Positions 12,789 through 12,935 of a DNA stretch of 12,935 nt are shown here, in pieces. Both the position numbers and the translations under genes were made by a program. The notes below the pieces were generated by a model. It worked only from the letters and a program-made list of their open reading frames with translations, made no database searches and was not told the DNA's origin. Origin of the DNA: CADEEN01 sp031379365 (GTDB taxonomy: Bacteria > Pseudomonadota > Gammaproteobacteria > Burkholderiales > Burkholderiaceae_C); contig JANNFB010000115.1 in assembly GCA_031379365.1 (NCBI GenBank), forward strand, positions 1-12,935. Direction: 5' to 3'. The first letter of the stretch is position 1. Every line of letters starts with the position of its first letter.

Positions 12789-12935
12789 ACGGGCCTGCCT
12801 GCGTCCAAGGCTTCGAGCGCCAACTGCCATTCGTGTGCATCGACGCGCATGAAGTGGTTCTTCTCGCGCGCTTCGAGGAAGGGCACGCCGTGGCCCATCT
12901 GGGTGTCGCAGACGATCATGCGCGGCTGCGGCCCC
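12785..12935 (-). CDS. Transketolase, N-terminal subunit (only the last 49 residues)
   Basis: The reading frame entering from the right edge gives 49 residues ending in a TGA at 12785-12787. MIVCDTQMGHGVPFLEAREK followed by NHFMRVDAHEWQLALEALD is the typical end of the thiamine-diphosphate-binding N-terminal transketolase subunit (family form near TxMGKGVPFMExxxxNHF). The stop overlaps the ATG of the C-terminal subunit, so the two halves should be translated in a coupled way and made in equal amounts. The 5' part, including the GDG...N cofactor motif, is outside the window. Confidence 0.88.
   Translation of the reverse strand, partial: GPQPRMIVCDTQMGHGVPFLEAREKNHFMRVDAHEWQLALEALDAGRPV

Overview
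The window is high-GC proteobacterial DNA. GC-rich third codon positions, tight operons with ATGA overlaps, and the mix of catabolic hydrolases, a split transketolase and accessory toxin-antitoxin genes suggest a betaproteobacterium of the Burkholderiales type. This is inferred from composition and gene style; no ribosomal or other marker gene is present.

Left part (1-5752) is a hydrolase cluster arranged around a divergent promoter region at about 3968-4136. Leftward runs an operon of a fumarylacetoacetate-hydrolase-family enzyme, an alpha/beta hydrolase and two paralogous metal-dependent amidohydrolases; the second amidohydrolase is cut by the window start. Rightward run a TetR-type regulator and, overlapping it by ATGA, an arylformamidase-like alpha/beta hydrolase. 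A 16-bp palindrome overlaps the -35 of a plausible leftward promoter and is the obvious candidate operator. The set looks like a catabolic module that cleaves amide, ester and C-C bonds of one compound, but the substrate cannot be read from the sequence.

Centre (5753-8490) is a compact leftward three-gene unit of visibly lower GC: a HigB-type toxin, a HigA-like antitoxin fused to an ImmA/IrrE-type metallopeptidase, and a phage-T4-'Beta'-family protein. Each pair overlaps by ATGA, and a clear sigma70-like promoter with a palindrome in its spacer sits in front. This is the most interesting part: a toxin-antitoxin pair with a protease domain on the antitoxin and a translationally coupled third gene, probably a stress or phage-response module acquired horizontally.

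Right-centre (8491-10960) holds an apparently orphan VapB-type antitoxin, an AlkD-like DNA alkylation repair protein and, convergent to them, a Fic-family AMP-transferase with an internal inhibitory motif. The region upstream of fic carries a repeat array whose elements, in both orientations, are spaced by multiples of 10 bp.

Right end (11009-12935) is a leftward operon of a split transketolase (N-terminal subunit, only its end is visible; complete C-terminal subunit) followed by a short-chain dehydrogenase, probably sugar or polyol metabolism.
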